Below, piece after piece: positions 52,381-60,358 of a DNA stretch of 64,000 nucleotides. Where the stretch lies: positions 2,666,001 through 2,730,000 of the forward strand of contig NZ_CP009454.1 of the NCBI RefSeq assembly GCF_000759475.1, in the 5' to 3' direction. The translations under genes and the position numbers were made by a program. Each line of letters begins with the position of its first letter. Positions within the stretch are counted from its first letter, which is position 1. The notes beneath the pieces were generated by a model. The model saw only the letters and a program-made list of their open reading frames with translations, ran no database searches and was not told the origin of the DNA. The DNA is from Pantoea rwandensis (GTDB lineage Bacteria > Pseudomonadota > Gammaproteobacteria > Enterobacterales > Enterobacteriaceae).

Positions 52381-53915
52381 AACCGTTCAACGTTAACCCG
52401 GCGCTACTGAAAGGCGAAGTGATCCTTGAAGCGCGCAACATCAGCAAGATCTATGGATCGACCCATGCACTCAAGGGCGTGAATTTTGAGATCCGTCGCG
52501 GTGAAGTCACCACGTTGTTTGGTGAAAACGGCGCAGGCAAATCCACGTTAATGAAAATTTTGTCAGGCGTGATTACGCCAACATCCGGGGAAATTCTCTA
52601 CAACGGCGAAGAGAAAGTGTTTCGCTCCGCCACTGAAGCACGCGATTGCGGCATCTCGATTATCCATCAGGAGCTGAATCTGGCGCCCAACATGAACGTG
52701 CGCGACAACATCTTTATGGGGCGCGAAATCATGAAGTCGGGTGGGGTGGATTATGCGGAAGAAGCGCGCATTACCGCCCATCTGATAGCGGCGCTGGAGG
52801 AGGAGATTGATCCGCTGACGCCGGTGGAAAATCTGCGTCTGGGCCAACAACAGATCGTCGAAATCGCCCGCGCGTTGTCGGTGAATTCACAGATTCTGAT
52901 CATGGATGAACCGACATCGGCGCTCAGTGCCGCGGAAGTGGCGGTGCTGTTCCAGGTGATCCGCGATCTCACCAGTCAGGGCGTGGCCATTGTTTACATC
53001 TCACATCATCTCGAAGAGGCACTGGAGATCACCGATCGCGCCGTGGTACTGCGTGATGGCGTGATGACCGCGTACGCGAAACGCGATGAGATCGATCTCG
53101 AATGGATCGTGCGCAATATGGTGGGCGATCACTTTGACCTGGGTTCGCCCCCGCAAGGGTATGACTTTGGCGACCAGGCGTTGACTGTGCAAGACCTGAC
53201 GGTGAAAAGCAAAACCGGGATTCGGCTGGTGGATAACCTCTCGCTGGCTGTGAAAGCCGGTGAAATTGTCTGCATCTATGGCCTGATGGGCGCGGGGCGC
53301 ACCGAACTGCTGGAGTGTATCGCCGGGCGTATTCATCAAAGCCAGGGACACATTTTGCTGCAAGACACCGATGTCAGCGGCTTAACCATTCAACAGCGCA
53401 TTCAAATCGGCCTTGCGTTGGTGCCGGAAGATCGGCAACGCGACGGTCTGGTGCAAACCATGTCAGTGGGCGAAAACCTGTCGCTCGCCAGTATCAGCGA
53501 ATTTGTGCGCGGTCTGGTGCTGTCACCGCGGCGTGAAAAGCAGCTGGTGGCAGACAGTATTCGCAACGTCACGGTGAAAACCGCTGGCGGTGAGGCGGCC
53601 ATCGGTTCGCTTTCCGGCGGTAATCAGCAAAAAGTGGTGATCGGCAAAATGCTGGCCACCCGTCCAAAAGTGATCCTGCTGGATGAACCCAGCCGCGGCA
53701 TTGATATCGGTGCCAAAGCGGAAGTGTTTCGTCTGCTGGCGGAAAACGCCAAAAAGGGGCTGGCGGTGGTGTACACCACCTCGGAAGTGGGGGAATGCCT
53801 GAGTATTGCGCATCGCATTGTGGTGATGAGCAAAGGGCGCATTAACGCCATCTTCGATTCCAGCGTGAGCAAAGAACGCATTATGGCCGCTTCAGGCGAG
53901 TCTCTGGTGGCATGA
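52377..53915 (+). CDS. eryE: Erythritol ABC transporter ATP-binding protein EryE
   Basis: 512 residues with two fused ABC domains, as in RbsA/XylG. Domain 1: Walker A GENGAGKST (about 47-55), signature LRLGQQQIVEIARAL, Walker B ILIMDEPTSAL. Domain 2: the usual divergent Walker A GLMGAGRTELLE, signature LSGGNQQKVVIGKML, Walker B VILLDEPSRGIDIGAK. It powers import of a sugar or polyol, here taken as erythritol from its place opposite eryABCD. Coupled to the DUF2291 gene. Confidence 0.88.
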   Translation: MKPFNVNPALLKGEVILEARNISKIYGSTHALKGVNFEIRRGEVTTLFGENGAGKSTLMKILSGVITPTSGEILYNGEEKVFRSATEARDCGISIIHQELNLAPNMNVRDNIFMGREIMKSGGVDYAEEARITAHLIAALEEEIDPLTPVENLRLGQQQIVEIARALSVNSQILIMDEPTSALSAAEVAVLFQVIRDLTSQGVAIVYISHHLEEALEITDRAVVLRDGVMTAYAKRDEIDLEWIVRNMVGDHFDLGSPPQGYDFGDQALTVQDLTVKSKTGIRLVDNLSLAVKAGEIVCIYGLMGAGRTELLECIAGRIHQSQGHILLQDTDVSGLTIQQRIQIGLALVPEDRQRDGLVQTMSVGENLSLASISEFVRGLVLSPRREKQLVADSIRNVTVKTAGGEAAIGSLSGGNQQKVVIGKMLATRPKVILLDEPSRGIDIGAKAEVFRLLAENAKKGLAVVYTTSEVGECLSIAHRIVVMSKGRINAIFDSSVSKERIMAASGESLVA

Positions 53916-53937
53916 CATGAAAAACGGAGCAAACGGT

Positions 53938-54993
53938 ATGACAGACAGAACACACACGCTGGATTCGCCGCCCGTCGCGAGTAAAAAGAAGGCCGATAAA
54001 AGTCTCAATCTGGCGCGATTACTGCTGGAAGGGCGTGCGTTTATTGCGCTGCTGGTGATTATTGCCACCTTTTCCCTGCTCTCGCCTAACTACTTTACCG
54101 GCGCCAACTTCCTGACCATGGCTTCGCACGTGGCGATTTTTGGCTTACCGGCGATTGGCATGCTGCTGGTGATCCTCAATGGCGGTATTGACTTATCCGT
54201 CGGTTCAACGCTGGGTCTGGCTGGCGTGATGGCCGGCTTTATGATGCAGGGGATTAACCTCGACGCGCTGGGTGTTGTGCTGTATCTGCCCGTGTGGGCG
54301 GTGGCGATATTAACGCTGGTGATCGGGGCGCTGGTGGGATTGGTGAATGGCGTGCTGATTGCCTGGTTCCGCGTTCCGGCGTTTGTTGCCACGCTCGGCA
54401 CCATGTATGTGGCACGCGGTATCGCATTGCTGATCACCAATGGTCTGACCTACAACAAACTCTCTGGAAGTGATGCGCTGGGCAACACCGGCTTTGACTG
54501 GCTCGGCTTCAATCGCATCTTCAATATCCCCGTCGGTGTGTTGGTGCTGGGTGTGGTAGCACTGGCCTGTGGTTTCCTGCTGAGTCGTTCGGCGTTTGGC
54601 CGCTGGCTCTATGCCTCGGGGGGTAATGAGCGCGCCGCCGATCTTTCCGGCGTGCCGGTGAAACGCATCAAGATCAGCGTTTACGTATTGTCGGGTATCT
54701 GTGCCGCTATGGCAGGACTGGTGCTCTCTTCACAGCTCACCTCTGCCGGCCCAACGGCGGGTACCACCTATGAACTGACCGCGATTGCTGCGGTAGTGAT
54801 TGGCGGAGCGGCCCTGACCGGTGGTCGCGGTAATGTGCGCGGCACGCTGCTGGGCGCTTTTGTAATCGGTTTTCTCTCTGATGGCTTAGTGATTATCGGC
54901 GTTTCTGCCTACTGGCAGACGGTGTTCACTGGCGCCGTGATTGTGCTGGCGGTATTGCTCAACACCCTGCAATACGGCAAACGCAGTCGCTAA
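53938..54993 (+). CDS. eryF: Erythritol ABC transporter permease EryF
   Basis: 351 residues from ATG 53938 (GGAG eight bases upstream; ATG 53917 lacks a site). RbsC-type permease with about ten hydrophobic segments; the family stretch ILNGGIDLSVGSTLGLAGVMAG and the EAA-like FGRWLYASGGNERAADLSGVPVKRIK are clear. Forms the membrane channel of the importer as a homodimer. A GC hairpin follows before eryG. Confidence 0.87.
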   Translation: MTDRTHTLDSPPVASKKKADKSLNLARLLLEGRAFIALLVIIATFSLLSPNYFTGANFLTMASHVAIFGLPAIGMLLVILNGGIDLSVGSTLGLAGVMAGFMMQGINLDALGVVLYLPVWAVAILTLVIGALVGLVNGVLIAWFRVPAFVATLGTMYVARGIALLITNGLTYNKLSGSDALGNTGFDWLGFNRIFNIPVGVLVLGVVALACGFLLSRSAFGRWLYASGGNERAADLSGVPVKRIKISVYVLSGICAAMAGLVLSSQLTSAGPTAGTTYELTAIAAVVIGGAALTGGRGNVRGTLLGAFVIGFLSDGLVIIGVSAYWQTVFTGAVIVLAVLLNTLQYGKRSR

Positions 54994-54997
54994 CTCA

Positions 54998-55020
54998 CGC
55001 GCGCTGTCTGGCAGCGCGCG
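54998..55020 (+). promoter_or_regulatory. Intercistronic hairpin between eryF and eryG
   Basis: CGCGCGCTG (54998-55006) pairs with CAGCGCGCG (55012-55020) without a U-tract. Such stems between permease and binding-protein genes usually set unequal mRNA levels by blocking exonucleases. Confidence 0.6.
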
Positions 55021-55062
55021 GTTATCCGTAAAACCTGTACCCTAAATAATAACGGAGCACCT

Positions 55063-56010
55063 ATGTTCACAAAACGTCTGTTTATTGCTGCCGCAGCGAT
55101 GGCTATCACCACCTTCGCTGCAACGACCTGGGCGGATAACGGGTTGATGACCATCATCGTCAACGATCCTTCCAACCCTTACTGGCTGACAGAAGGCCAG
55201 GTCGCGCAAAAAGCGGCTGAAAAACTTGGCTACAGCGCAAAAGTCAGCGCGCACAAAGGTGATACCAACACTGAAAGCCAGCTGATTGATACGGCGATCA
55301 CCAACAAATCCAAGGCCATCATTCTTGATCCGGCTAACGCCGACGGTTCTGTCGGTTCAGTGAAAAAAGCCATCGCGGCGAACATCCCGGTGTTTATCAT
55401 TAACGCCGAGCTGAATCAGAGCGGATTGGCCAAAGCGCAGTTGGTTTCTAACAATGCGCAGGGCGCGGCGGTGGGCGCGATGGAGTGGGTGAAGGAGGTG
55501 GGCGATACCGCCAACTATGTTGAATTAGTGGGCCCGCCATCCGATAACAACGCGGCAACGCGTGCCAATGGTTTTGATACTGTGCTGTCACAGTACCCGA
55601 CGCTGAAGAAAGTGGGTCAGGAAGTCGCCAACTGGGACCGTACCCAGGGCTTTAACAAGATGCAGTCACTGCTGCAGGCTAACCCGAATATCAAAGGCGT
55701 GATCAGCGGCAACGATGAAATGGCGCTGGGGGCGATTGCCGCGTTGAAAGAAGCCGGTAAGCTGAACCAGATCAAAGTGGGTGGTTTTGATGGCTCGCCA
55801 GATGCCGTTGATGCCGTAAAAGCCGGTACGCTGGCGTATACCGTGATGCAGCCCGTGGCGCAGTTCGCGCAGAAAGCGGTAGAGCAGGCTGACAGCTTCC
55901 TGAAAACCGGTAAAACCGGCGCAGCATCGGAAAAACAGCTGTTTGACTGCATTTTGATCACCAAAGAGAACGCGGGCAATTTCGTATCACCGTTTGTATT
56001 GAAGCAGTAA
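55063..56010 (+). CDS. eryG: Erythritol-binding periplasmic protein EryG
   Basis: 315 residues; signal peptide (MFTKRLFIAAAAMAITTFAA) cleaved near TWA-DNG (residue 25). The mature protein is a type I periplasmic binding protein of the ribose family: MTIIVNDPSNPYWLTEGQVAQ, AIILDPANADGSVGSVKKAI, GVISGNDEMALGAIAALKEAG and IKVGGFDGSPDAVDAV. Presents substrate to EryEF. ATG has GGAG five bases upstream. Two hairpins follow. Confidence 0.88.
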   Translation: MFTKRLFIAAAAMAITTFAATTWADNGLMTIIVNDPSNPYWLTEGQVAQKAAEKLGYSAKVSAHKGDTNTESQLIDTAITNKSKAIILDPANADGSVGSVKKAIAANIPVFIINAELNQSGLAKAQLVSNNAQGAAVGAMEWVKEVGDTANYVELVGPPSDNNAATRANGFDTVLSQYPTLKKVGQEVANWDRTQGFNKMQSLLQANPNIKGVISGNDEMALGAIAALKEAGKLNQIKVGGFDGSPDAVDAVKAGTLAYTVMQPVAQFAQKAVEQADSFLKTGKTGAASEKQLFDCILITKENAGNFVSPFVLKQ

Positions 56011-56018
56011 TGCATAAC

Positions 56019-56067
56019 GTGCGGCTTTCGGGCCGCACACTGCTCAGCGGACGCACTCCGGTGCGTC
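56019..56067 (+). terminator. Two tandem hairpins after eryG
   Basis: GTGCGGC / GCCGCAC (56019-56038) and GACGCAC-TCCG-GTGCGTC (56050-56067, extended by AGCG/CGCT). No long U-tract, but together they should end or stabilise the eryEFG transcript ahead of the regulator gene. Confidence 0.6.
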
Positions 56068-56175
56068 GCTGCAACCCTTCTTGTGAGTCCAAACACCACA
56101 TCATTTGCAAAAGGCGCGTTTCCGCGTTGTAATCACCTGGAACCCGCATTTCTGCATCACTTTCCTGGACGAAAT

Positions 56176-57042
56176 ATGGCGCACAACCCGCAGGACTCTT
56201 CTCTCAACGTCTTCATGGCTGAACCCTTACCCAGCGACAGTCGTCAGGCGCGGCAGTTGGCGCGACGCCAGTTGATCGCGGAAGCCGTGATGGCAGAAGG
56301 CGCAATTCGCATTGAAGATATCACCGACCGTTTCGGCATCAGTCTGATGACCGCGCACCGTGATATTGATGAGATGGTCGAACGCGGATTGCTGCATAAG
56401 TCGCGTGGGGTGGTCTCTGCTACGCCAACCAGCCTGGTCGAGTCCAGCGATATCTACCGTGCGACGCGTCAACTGGAGGAGAAGCAAGCCATCGCTGAAG
56501 TGGCTGCCACTTATCTGGAGCCAGGACAGGCGATTTTCCTTGATGATTCCACCACGGTATTGCAGATGGCTCGCCTGTTACACGCGCGCGCCCCGTTAAC
56601 GGTGATCACAAACTCACTGACACTGATGAATGAGTTGCGCAACGGGCGCGATATCACGCTGATGGGATTAGGCGGTCAGTTTTATCACTGGTGCAATGCG
56701 TTTATGGGCCGCATGACGCGAGAAGAGATTGCCAGTCTGCGCGCCGATGTGTTCTTCGTCAGTATGTCTGCGATCATTGATGACACGGTCTTTCATCAGT
56801 CAGCTGAAACCGTCGAAACCAAACGAGCGATGTTTGATGCTGCACAGAAACGTATTTTGATGATGGATAACACCAAATTTGAACGCCGGGCGCTGCATCG
56901 TTTTGCCCATCTCAGCGAGTTCGATGTGGTGATTGTTAACCAGGGTACGCCGGTGCCCGTGCTGCGACGGATGCAGGATCTGGGCGTGAACGTCGTGGTT
57001 GCGCCCATGAAGATCCACACGACCCCACGCGAAGAAGTCTGA
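56176..57042 (+). CDS. DeoR/GlpR family regulator of the erythritol locus
   Basis: 288 residues from ATG 56176; the start is uncertain (56083 and 56215 are in frame, none with a strong ribosome site). The helix-turn-helix is RRQLIAEAVMAEGAIRIEDITDRFGISLMTAHRDIDEMVERG, followed by the DeoR sensor domain with IFLDDSTTVLQMARLL and DNTKFERRALHRF. A DeoR gene also accompanies the ery genes of Brucella and rhizobia, so a role in erythritol control is probable. Confidence 0.78.
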   Translation: MAHNPQDSSLNVFMAEPLPSDSRQARQLARRQLIAEAVMAEGAIRIEDITDRFGISLMTAHRDIDEMVERGLLHKSRGVVSATPTSLVESSDIYRATRQLEEKQAIAEVAATYLEPGQAIFLDDSTTVLQMARLLHARAPLTVITNSLTLMNELRNGRDITLMGLGGQFYHWCNAFMGRMTREEIASLRADVFFVSMSAIIDDTVFHQSAETVETKRAMFDAAQKRILMMDNTKFERRALHRFAHLSEFDVVIVNQGTPVPVLRRMQDLGVNVVVAPMKIHTTPREEV

Positions 57043-57083
57043 TTACCCCTGCGAACTTATTCCCTCAGATAACCGGAGGTGCT

Positions 57084-57103
57084 CACTGTCGGCCGCGACA
57101 GTG
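57084..57103 (+). terminator. Hairpin after the DeoR gene
   Basis: CACTGTCG-GCCG-CGACAGTG, a perfect 8-bp stem 42 bases after the stop, followed by GGGGCTTCT. Probable terminator with a poor U-tract. Confidence 0.55.
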
Positions 57104-57127
57104 GGGCTTCTGCCTGTGCAAATGCGT

Positions 57128-57157
57128 TTGACAATATAATCTACCTACTAGTAGATT
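57128..57157 (+). promoter_or_regulatory. Promoter and operator of the catalase-like/cytochrome b561 operon
   Basis: TTGACA (57128-57133), an 18-base spacer and TAGATT (57152-57157) form a plausible sigma-70 promoter. The -10 side is covered by CTACCTACTAGTAGATT (57141-57157), with AATCTAC/GTAGATT inverted around it. The same 17-mer with one change lies over the promoter of the gene at 59549, so it is probably the TetR regulator binding site. Confidence 0.7.
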
Positions 57158-57269
57158 GAATGCTCTGCACCTGCCACCGTCAACCAGGACGGCGCAGTTG
57201 ATTACCACGCGCTATTGATTCGGCTCGGGTAAGTGCCTTGTCTTAATTTATGCAATGTTGAGCGAACCT

Positions 57270-58313
57270 ATGAACAAGCCTTCTCTTTCGACCGGCCAGA
57301 CACTCATCCGTCTGGCCGCTATTGCAGTGGTACCATTGATAGTCATCGCATTATTTCTCTGGGCTGGCGGCTGGTTAACACCGGATAAGTTGACCTCCGA
57401 TAAGCTCATTACCGTGCTACAAAAATCAGGCGGGGAGCATCCCGGCTACCGACGCAATCATGCCAAAGGCGTCTGCATAAACGGCAGCTTTGCCGCTAAC
57501 GGCAAAGCCAGCGTGCTGTCGCGTGCCGGGCTGTTTGCACCGGGCGAAACCCCGGTGATCGGGCGCTTTGCTATTGCCGGTGGCAATCCGAACGCCCCGG
57601 ATTATGCCGTGCCGGTGCGCAGCATGGCGTTAGCGTTTTACCAAAAAGATGGTCAGCAGTGGCGTACTGGAATGAATGCCATGCCGATGTTTCCGGTGAA
57701 GAGCGTGGAAGGGTTTTACGATCTGCAAATCGCCACGCTGCCCGATGCTAAAACAGGTAAGCCCGATCCCGCCAAAATTCAGGCCTTCGTTCAAAAACAT
57801 CCCGAAATCAAACCATTCTTCGGCTGGGCGCAACAGTATGTGCCTTCATCGAGTTGGGCGAGCGATCGCTTTAACAGCCTCAATGCCTTTAACTTTGTTG
57901 ATCAGGCAGGTACCCGCCATGTGGTTCGCTGGAGCATGGTGCCGCACAGCGAGTATCAGCCAATCAATGCTGCGGATAAGAATGACAGCAACTTCCTGCA
58001 GAGCGATCTGCAACAACGTCTTGCTAAAGGGGCGCTGCAATGGGATCTGATTATCACTGTCGCTGATGCGCAGGACAGCAGTAGCGATGCTTCGATTGCC
58101 TGGCCAGCGGACCGGCAGACCATCAATGCGGGAACCCTGACCATCAACCAAACCACGCCACAGCAGCAGGGCGCCTGTAACGACATCAATTACGATCCGC
58201 TGATTCTGCCAGAGGGTATCACCGCTTCAGACGATCCGATCCTCAATGCACGTTCATCGGCTTATGCCAAATCCTACAACGCCCGTACCCGTGAACAGGC
58301 AGGAGCACACTGA
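57270..58313 (+). CDS. Catalase-family heme peroxidase (SrpA-like)
   Basis: 347 residues from ATG 57270 (ATG 57255 in frame is possible). An N-terminal membrane segment (LIRLAAIAVVPLIVIALFLWAGGW) holds a periplasmic catalase-related domain: GEHPGYRRNHAKGVCINGSF with the distal histidine region, GETPVIGRFAIAGGNPNAPD, VRSMALAF and the proximal stretch ending ARSSAYAKSYNARTREQAG. Such minimal catalases act as peroxidases and often pair with a cytochrome b561. Its stop overlaps the next ATG (TGATG). Confidence 0.82.
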   Translation: MNKPSLSTGQTLIRLAAIAVVPLIVIALFLWAGGWLTPDKLTSDKLITVLQKSGGEHPGYRRNHAKGVCINGSFAANGKASVLSRAGLFAPGETPVIGRFAIAGGNPNAPDYAVPVRSMALAFYQKDGQQWRTGMNAMPMFPVKSVEGFYDLQIATLPDAKTGKPDPAKIQAFVQKHPEIKPFFGWAQQYVPSSSWASDRFNSLNAFNFVDQAGTRHVVRWSMVPHSEYQPINAADKNDSNFLQSDLQQRLAKGALQWDLIITVADAQDSSSDASIAWPADRQTINAGTLTINQTTPQQQGACNDINYDPLILPEGITASDDPILNARSSAYAKSYNARTREQAGAH

Positions 58314-58864
58314 TGAAACACACAGAGACTTTCCATCCGGCGTTGCGCGCGATTCACTGGCTGATGGCTGCCGCTATTATGACCATGCTGTTTATCGGTG
58401 TGGCCATGGTCGCCACCGTATCGTCACTGCACAGCTTGCTCGTGGCGATCCACAAGCCGTTGGGCTTAATGATATTGCTGTTGGTGGTGGTGCGATTGTG
58501 GCTGCGTTTTACCACCGCTAAACCGGCCTTGCCGGAGACGTTATCAAACGGGCAAAAAGCGCTGGCACACCTTTCGCATTGGGCATTGTACGCAATGATG
58601 CTGGCGCAGCCTCTTATCGGCTGGGCGATGCTGTCGGCGGCAGGCTATCCGATCAGTCTGGGAGGCAGTCTGGTGCTGCCACCCATCACGCCGATCAGTA
58701 ATGATCTCTATGCCTGGTTGCGTCCGCTGCATACCTGGGTGGCCTTAGCCTTGTTCATAACGGTCATGCTGCATCTTGCTGCCGCGTTGTTCCATGCGCT
58801 GATTCTGCGTGATGGCGTATTCAGGAGTATGACCGGCCGCCGTAAGCGTTCTGAAGCGCCTTGA
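58313..58864 (+). CDS. Cytochrome b561 family protein
   Basis: 183 residues, four membrane helices. Heme-ligand histidines are in LRAIHWLMA, LLVAIHKPLG, LSHWALY and LRPLHTWVAL/VMLHLAAAL, the usual b561 set. It should pass electrons from the quinol pool to the periplasmic catalase-like protein encoded just upstream, with which it is translationally coupled. Confidence 0.85.
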   Translation: MKHTETFHPALRAIHWLMAAAIMTMLFIGVAMVATVSSLHSLLVAIHKPLGLMILLLVVVRLWLRFTTAKPALPETLSNGQKALAHLSHWALYAMMLAQPLIGWAMLSAAGYPISLGGSLVLPPITPISNDLYAWLRPLHTWVALALFITVMLHLAAALFHALILRDGVFRSMTGRRKRSEAP

Positions 58865-58942
58865 CATCCCGGCTGCAGGTCAGTAGGTTCAGTGCCAATT
58901 TACTGATTTGCAGCCATTTCATCTTTGCTGCCGGAGTCCTGC

Positions 58943-59533
58943 ATGACCGTTGAACGTTCGCCTAAAGCCACTGAAATCATTAACCACACCCGAGAGTTGC
59001 TCACTACGGGTGGTTATAAAAGTTTCAGCTATGCCGATTTGGCAGAACGCGTGCAAATCCGTAAAGCCAGTATTCATCATCATTTTCCTGGCAAAGCTGA
59101 TCTGGTGCTGGCCGTGGTCAATGATTATCGTGAGGAGGCGCGAGCCGGAATGGCCGCGACCAGTGAGCATTTCAGTGATGATCCGCTGGCTGAGCTGAAC
59201 GGTTATGTGAACTTTTGGGCTACCTGCATTAAGGAAAACAGCTCCCCGTTCTGTATTTGCGTGATGCTGGCAGTGGAACTGCCGACCTTACCGGAAGAAG
59301 TGGCGGCCGAAGTGACCGGACATTTCGCCGATCTGTCCGCGTGGCTGGCCGGTGTGTTGCAGAAGGGGGAAAAGCGCGGGGTGTTTATTCTGCGTGAAGG
59401 AGCGGAAATGGAAGCCAAATCGCTGATGGCCACGGTGCATGGTGCCATGATAGCCGCGCGCGCGTTTAATAACCCCGAACTGTTTTTACCCATGATTAAA
59501 CCGGTGTTGAACAATCTGGTTATTACCGCCTAA
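58943..59533 (+). CDS. TetR family transcriptional regulator
   Basis: 196 residues from ATG 58943 (GGAG eight bases upstream). TetR helix-turn-helix: ELLTTGGYKSFSYADLAERVQIRKASIHHHFPGKADLV; ligand domain of the TetR_C type with the cysteines FCICVMLA. A redox-active thiol pair would suit control of a peroxidase operon, which is inference. It lies between two promoters carrying the same operator-like 17-mer and is the natural candidate to bind both. Confidence 0.82.
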   Translation: MTVERSPKATEIINHTRELLTTGGYKSFSYADLAERVQIRKASIHHHFPGKADLVLAVVNDYREEARAGMAATSEHFSDDPLAELNGYVNFWATCIKENSSPFCICVMLAVELPTLPEEVAAEVTGHFADLSAWLAGVLQKGEKRGVFILREGAEMEAKSLMATVHGAMIAARAFNNPELFLPMIKPVLNNLVITA

Positions 59534-59548
59534 TTGCCTCGCGGAGAT

Positions 59549-59749
59549 TTAGCCTCGCGACTCTTTCATCAGCAACAAAATCACTTTATCCACCAGATAA
59601 GGCGCCTGTTTATTTAATTCAGGGTCATCGCGTAACTGCGCGGCAATATTTAACGCAAAGTCGCGAAGGGTTTGTTTATCCGATTCCGTTGATTCAGCAG
59701 CCGAAGAACGGCAAACGGGATGTTGGTTAGGAAAATGAATCACACTCAC
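59549..59749 (-). CDS. Small conserved protein of unknown function
   Basis: 66 residues, polar N-terminus (MSVIHFPNQHPVCRSS) and a helical remainder (TLRDFALNIAAQLRDDPELNKQAPYLVDKVILLLMKES), no signal peptide. I do not recognise the family. Support comes from a good promoter (59794-59822) with an operator shared with the catalase-like operon, and a GGGGGCA ribosome site. Confidence 0.6.
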   Translation of the reverse strand: MSVIHFPNQHPVCRSSAAESTESDKQTLRDFALNIAAQLRDDPELNKQAPYLVDKVILLLMKESRG

Positions 59750-59793
59750 ATTGCCCCCTGAAATATGTCGCTAAAGTCAGCTGAATAAACATT

Positions 59794-59822
59794 AATCTAC
59801 TAGTTGGTAGGCTGGCAGTCAA
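59794..59822 (-). promoter_or_regulatory. Promoter and operator of the small gene at 59549
   Basis: On the reverse strand: TTGACT, 17 bases, TAGATT. CTACCAACTAGTAGATT (59794-59810) covers the -10 exactly as at 57141-57157, with 16 of 17 bases identical. Confidence 0.7.
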
Positions 59823-60068
59823 GGGATGGATTCTCTGTAAAGCACCGCAGGTTTAAACGCCTCTCAATGCCCTGAAAGTGCTGCATCGGCTGGTTTCTCA
59901 CCGCTTCGCCAGTACCGCCCGAAAATAGGAATTTTTACCTTTCGCCGTTTCACAAATCCTCTTAAATTAGCGCCGACGAGCAGTGCAAGTCGCCAACGAT
60001 TTGGTGTCTTAACAACAATCAAATTAAAAACAATTGCATTCCATTTTTTAATGGTAATGGGGATTTCG
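59823..60068. other. Spacer upstream of osmB
   Basis: No gene. Contains the osmB promoter region; I could not single out a sigma-S or RcsB element with confidence. Confidence 0.4.
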
Positions 60069-60278
60069 ATGCTTTTAAAACGCAGCTGCAGTTTTGCCAT
60101 TGTCGCTTTAGTCTGTTTATCTGTTACCGCTTGTGGCATGTCGCATCGTGGTCGTAATACGGCGATTGGTGCGGGTGTCGGTGCAGTGGGTGGTGCGGTA
60201 TTAACCGGCGGCAGTACCTTTGGTACGCTGGGTGGTGCGGCCATCGGTGGTTTGATTGGTCATGAAGTGAGCCGTTGA
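60069..60278 (+). CDS. osmB: Osmotically inducible lipoprotein OsmB
   Basis: 69 residues from ATG 60069 (GGGGA five bases upstream). A lipoprotein signal peptide with lipobox VTAC-G is followed by SHRGRNTAIGAGVGAVGGAVLTGGSTFGTLGGAAIGGLIGHEV, a glycine-zipper domain almost identical to E. coli OsmB (72 residues). Outer-membrane lipoprotein induced by osmotic stress. A strong terminator follows. Confidence 0.9.
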   Translation: MLLKRSCSFAIVALVCLSVTACGMSHRGRNTAIGAGVGAVGGAVLTGGSTFGTLGGAAIGGLIGHEVSR

Positions 60279-60297
60279 TTCATTCTGCTGATCTATT

Positions 60298-60338
60298 TCG
60301 TCGCGCACTGAATGCGCGACGAAATAAAATCTTTTTTA
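60298..60338 (+). terminator. Terminator after osmB
   Basis: TCGTCGCGCA-CTGAA-TGCGCGACGA (10-bp stem), then an AT-rich tract with TCTTTTTT. Confidence 0.8.
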
Positions 60339-60358
60339 ACGTCGTCTTTATTCTTCCA

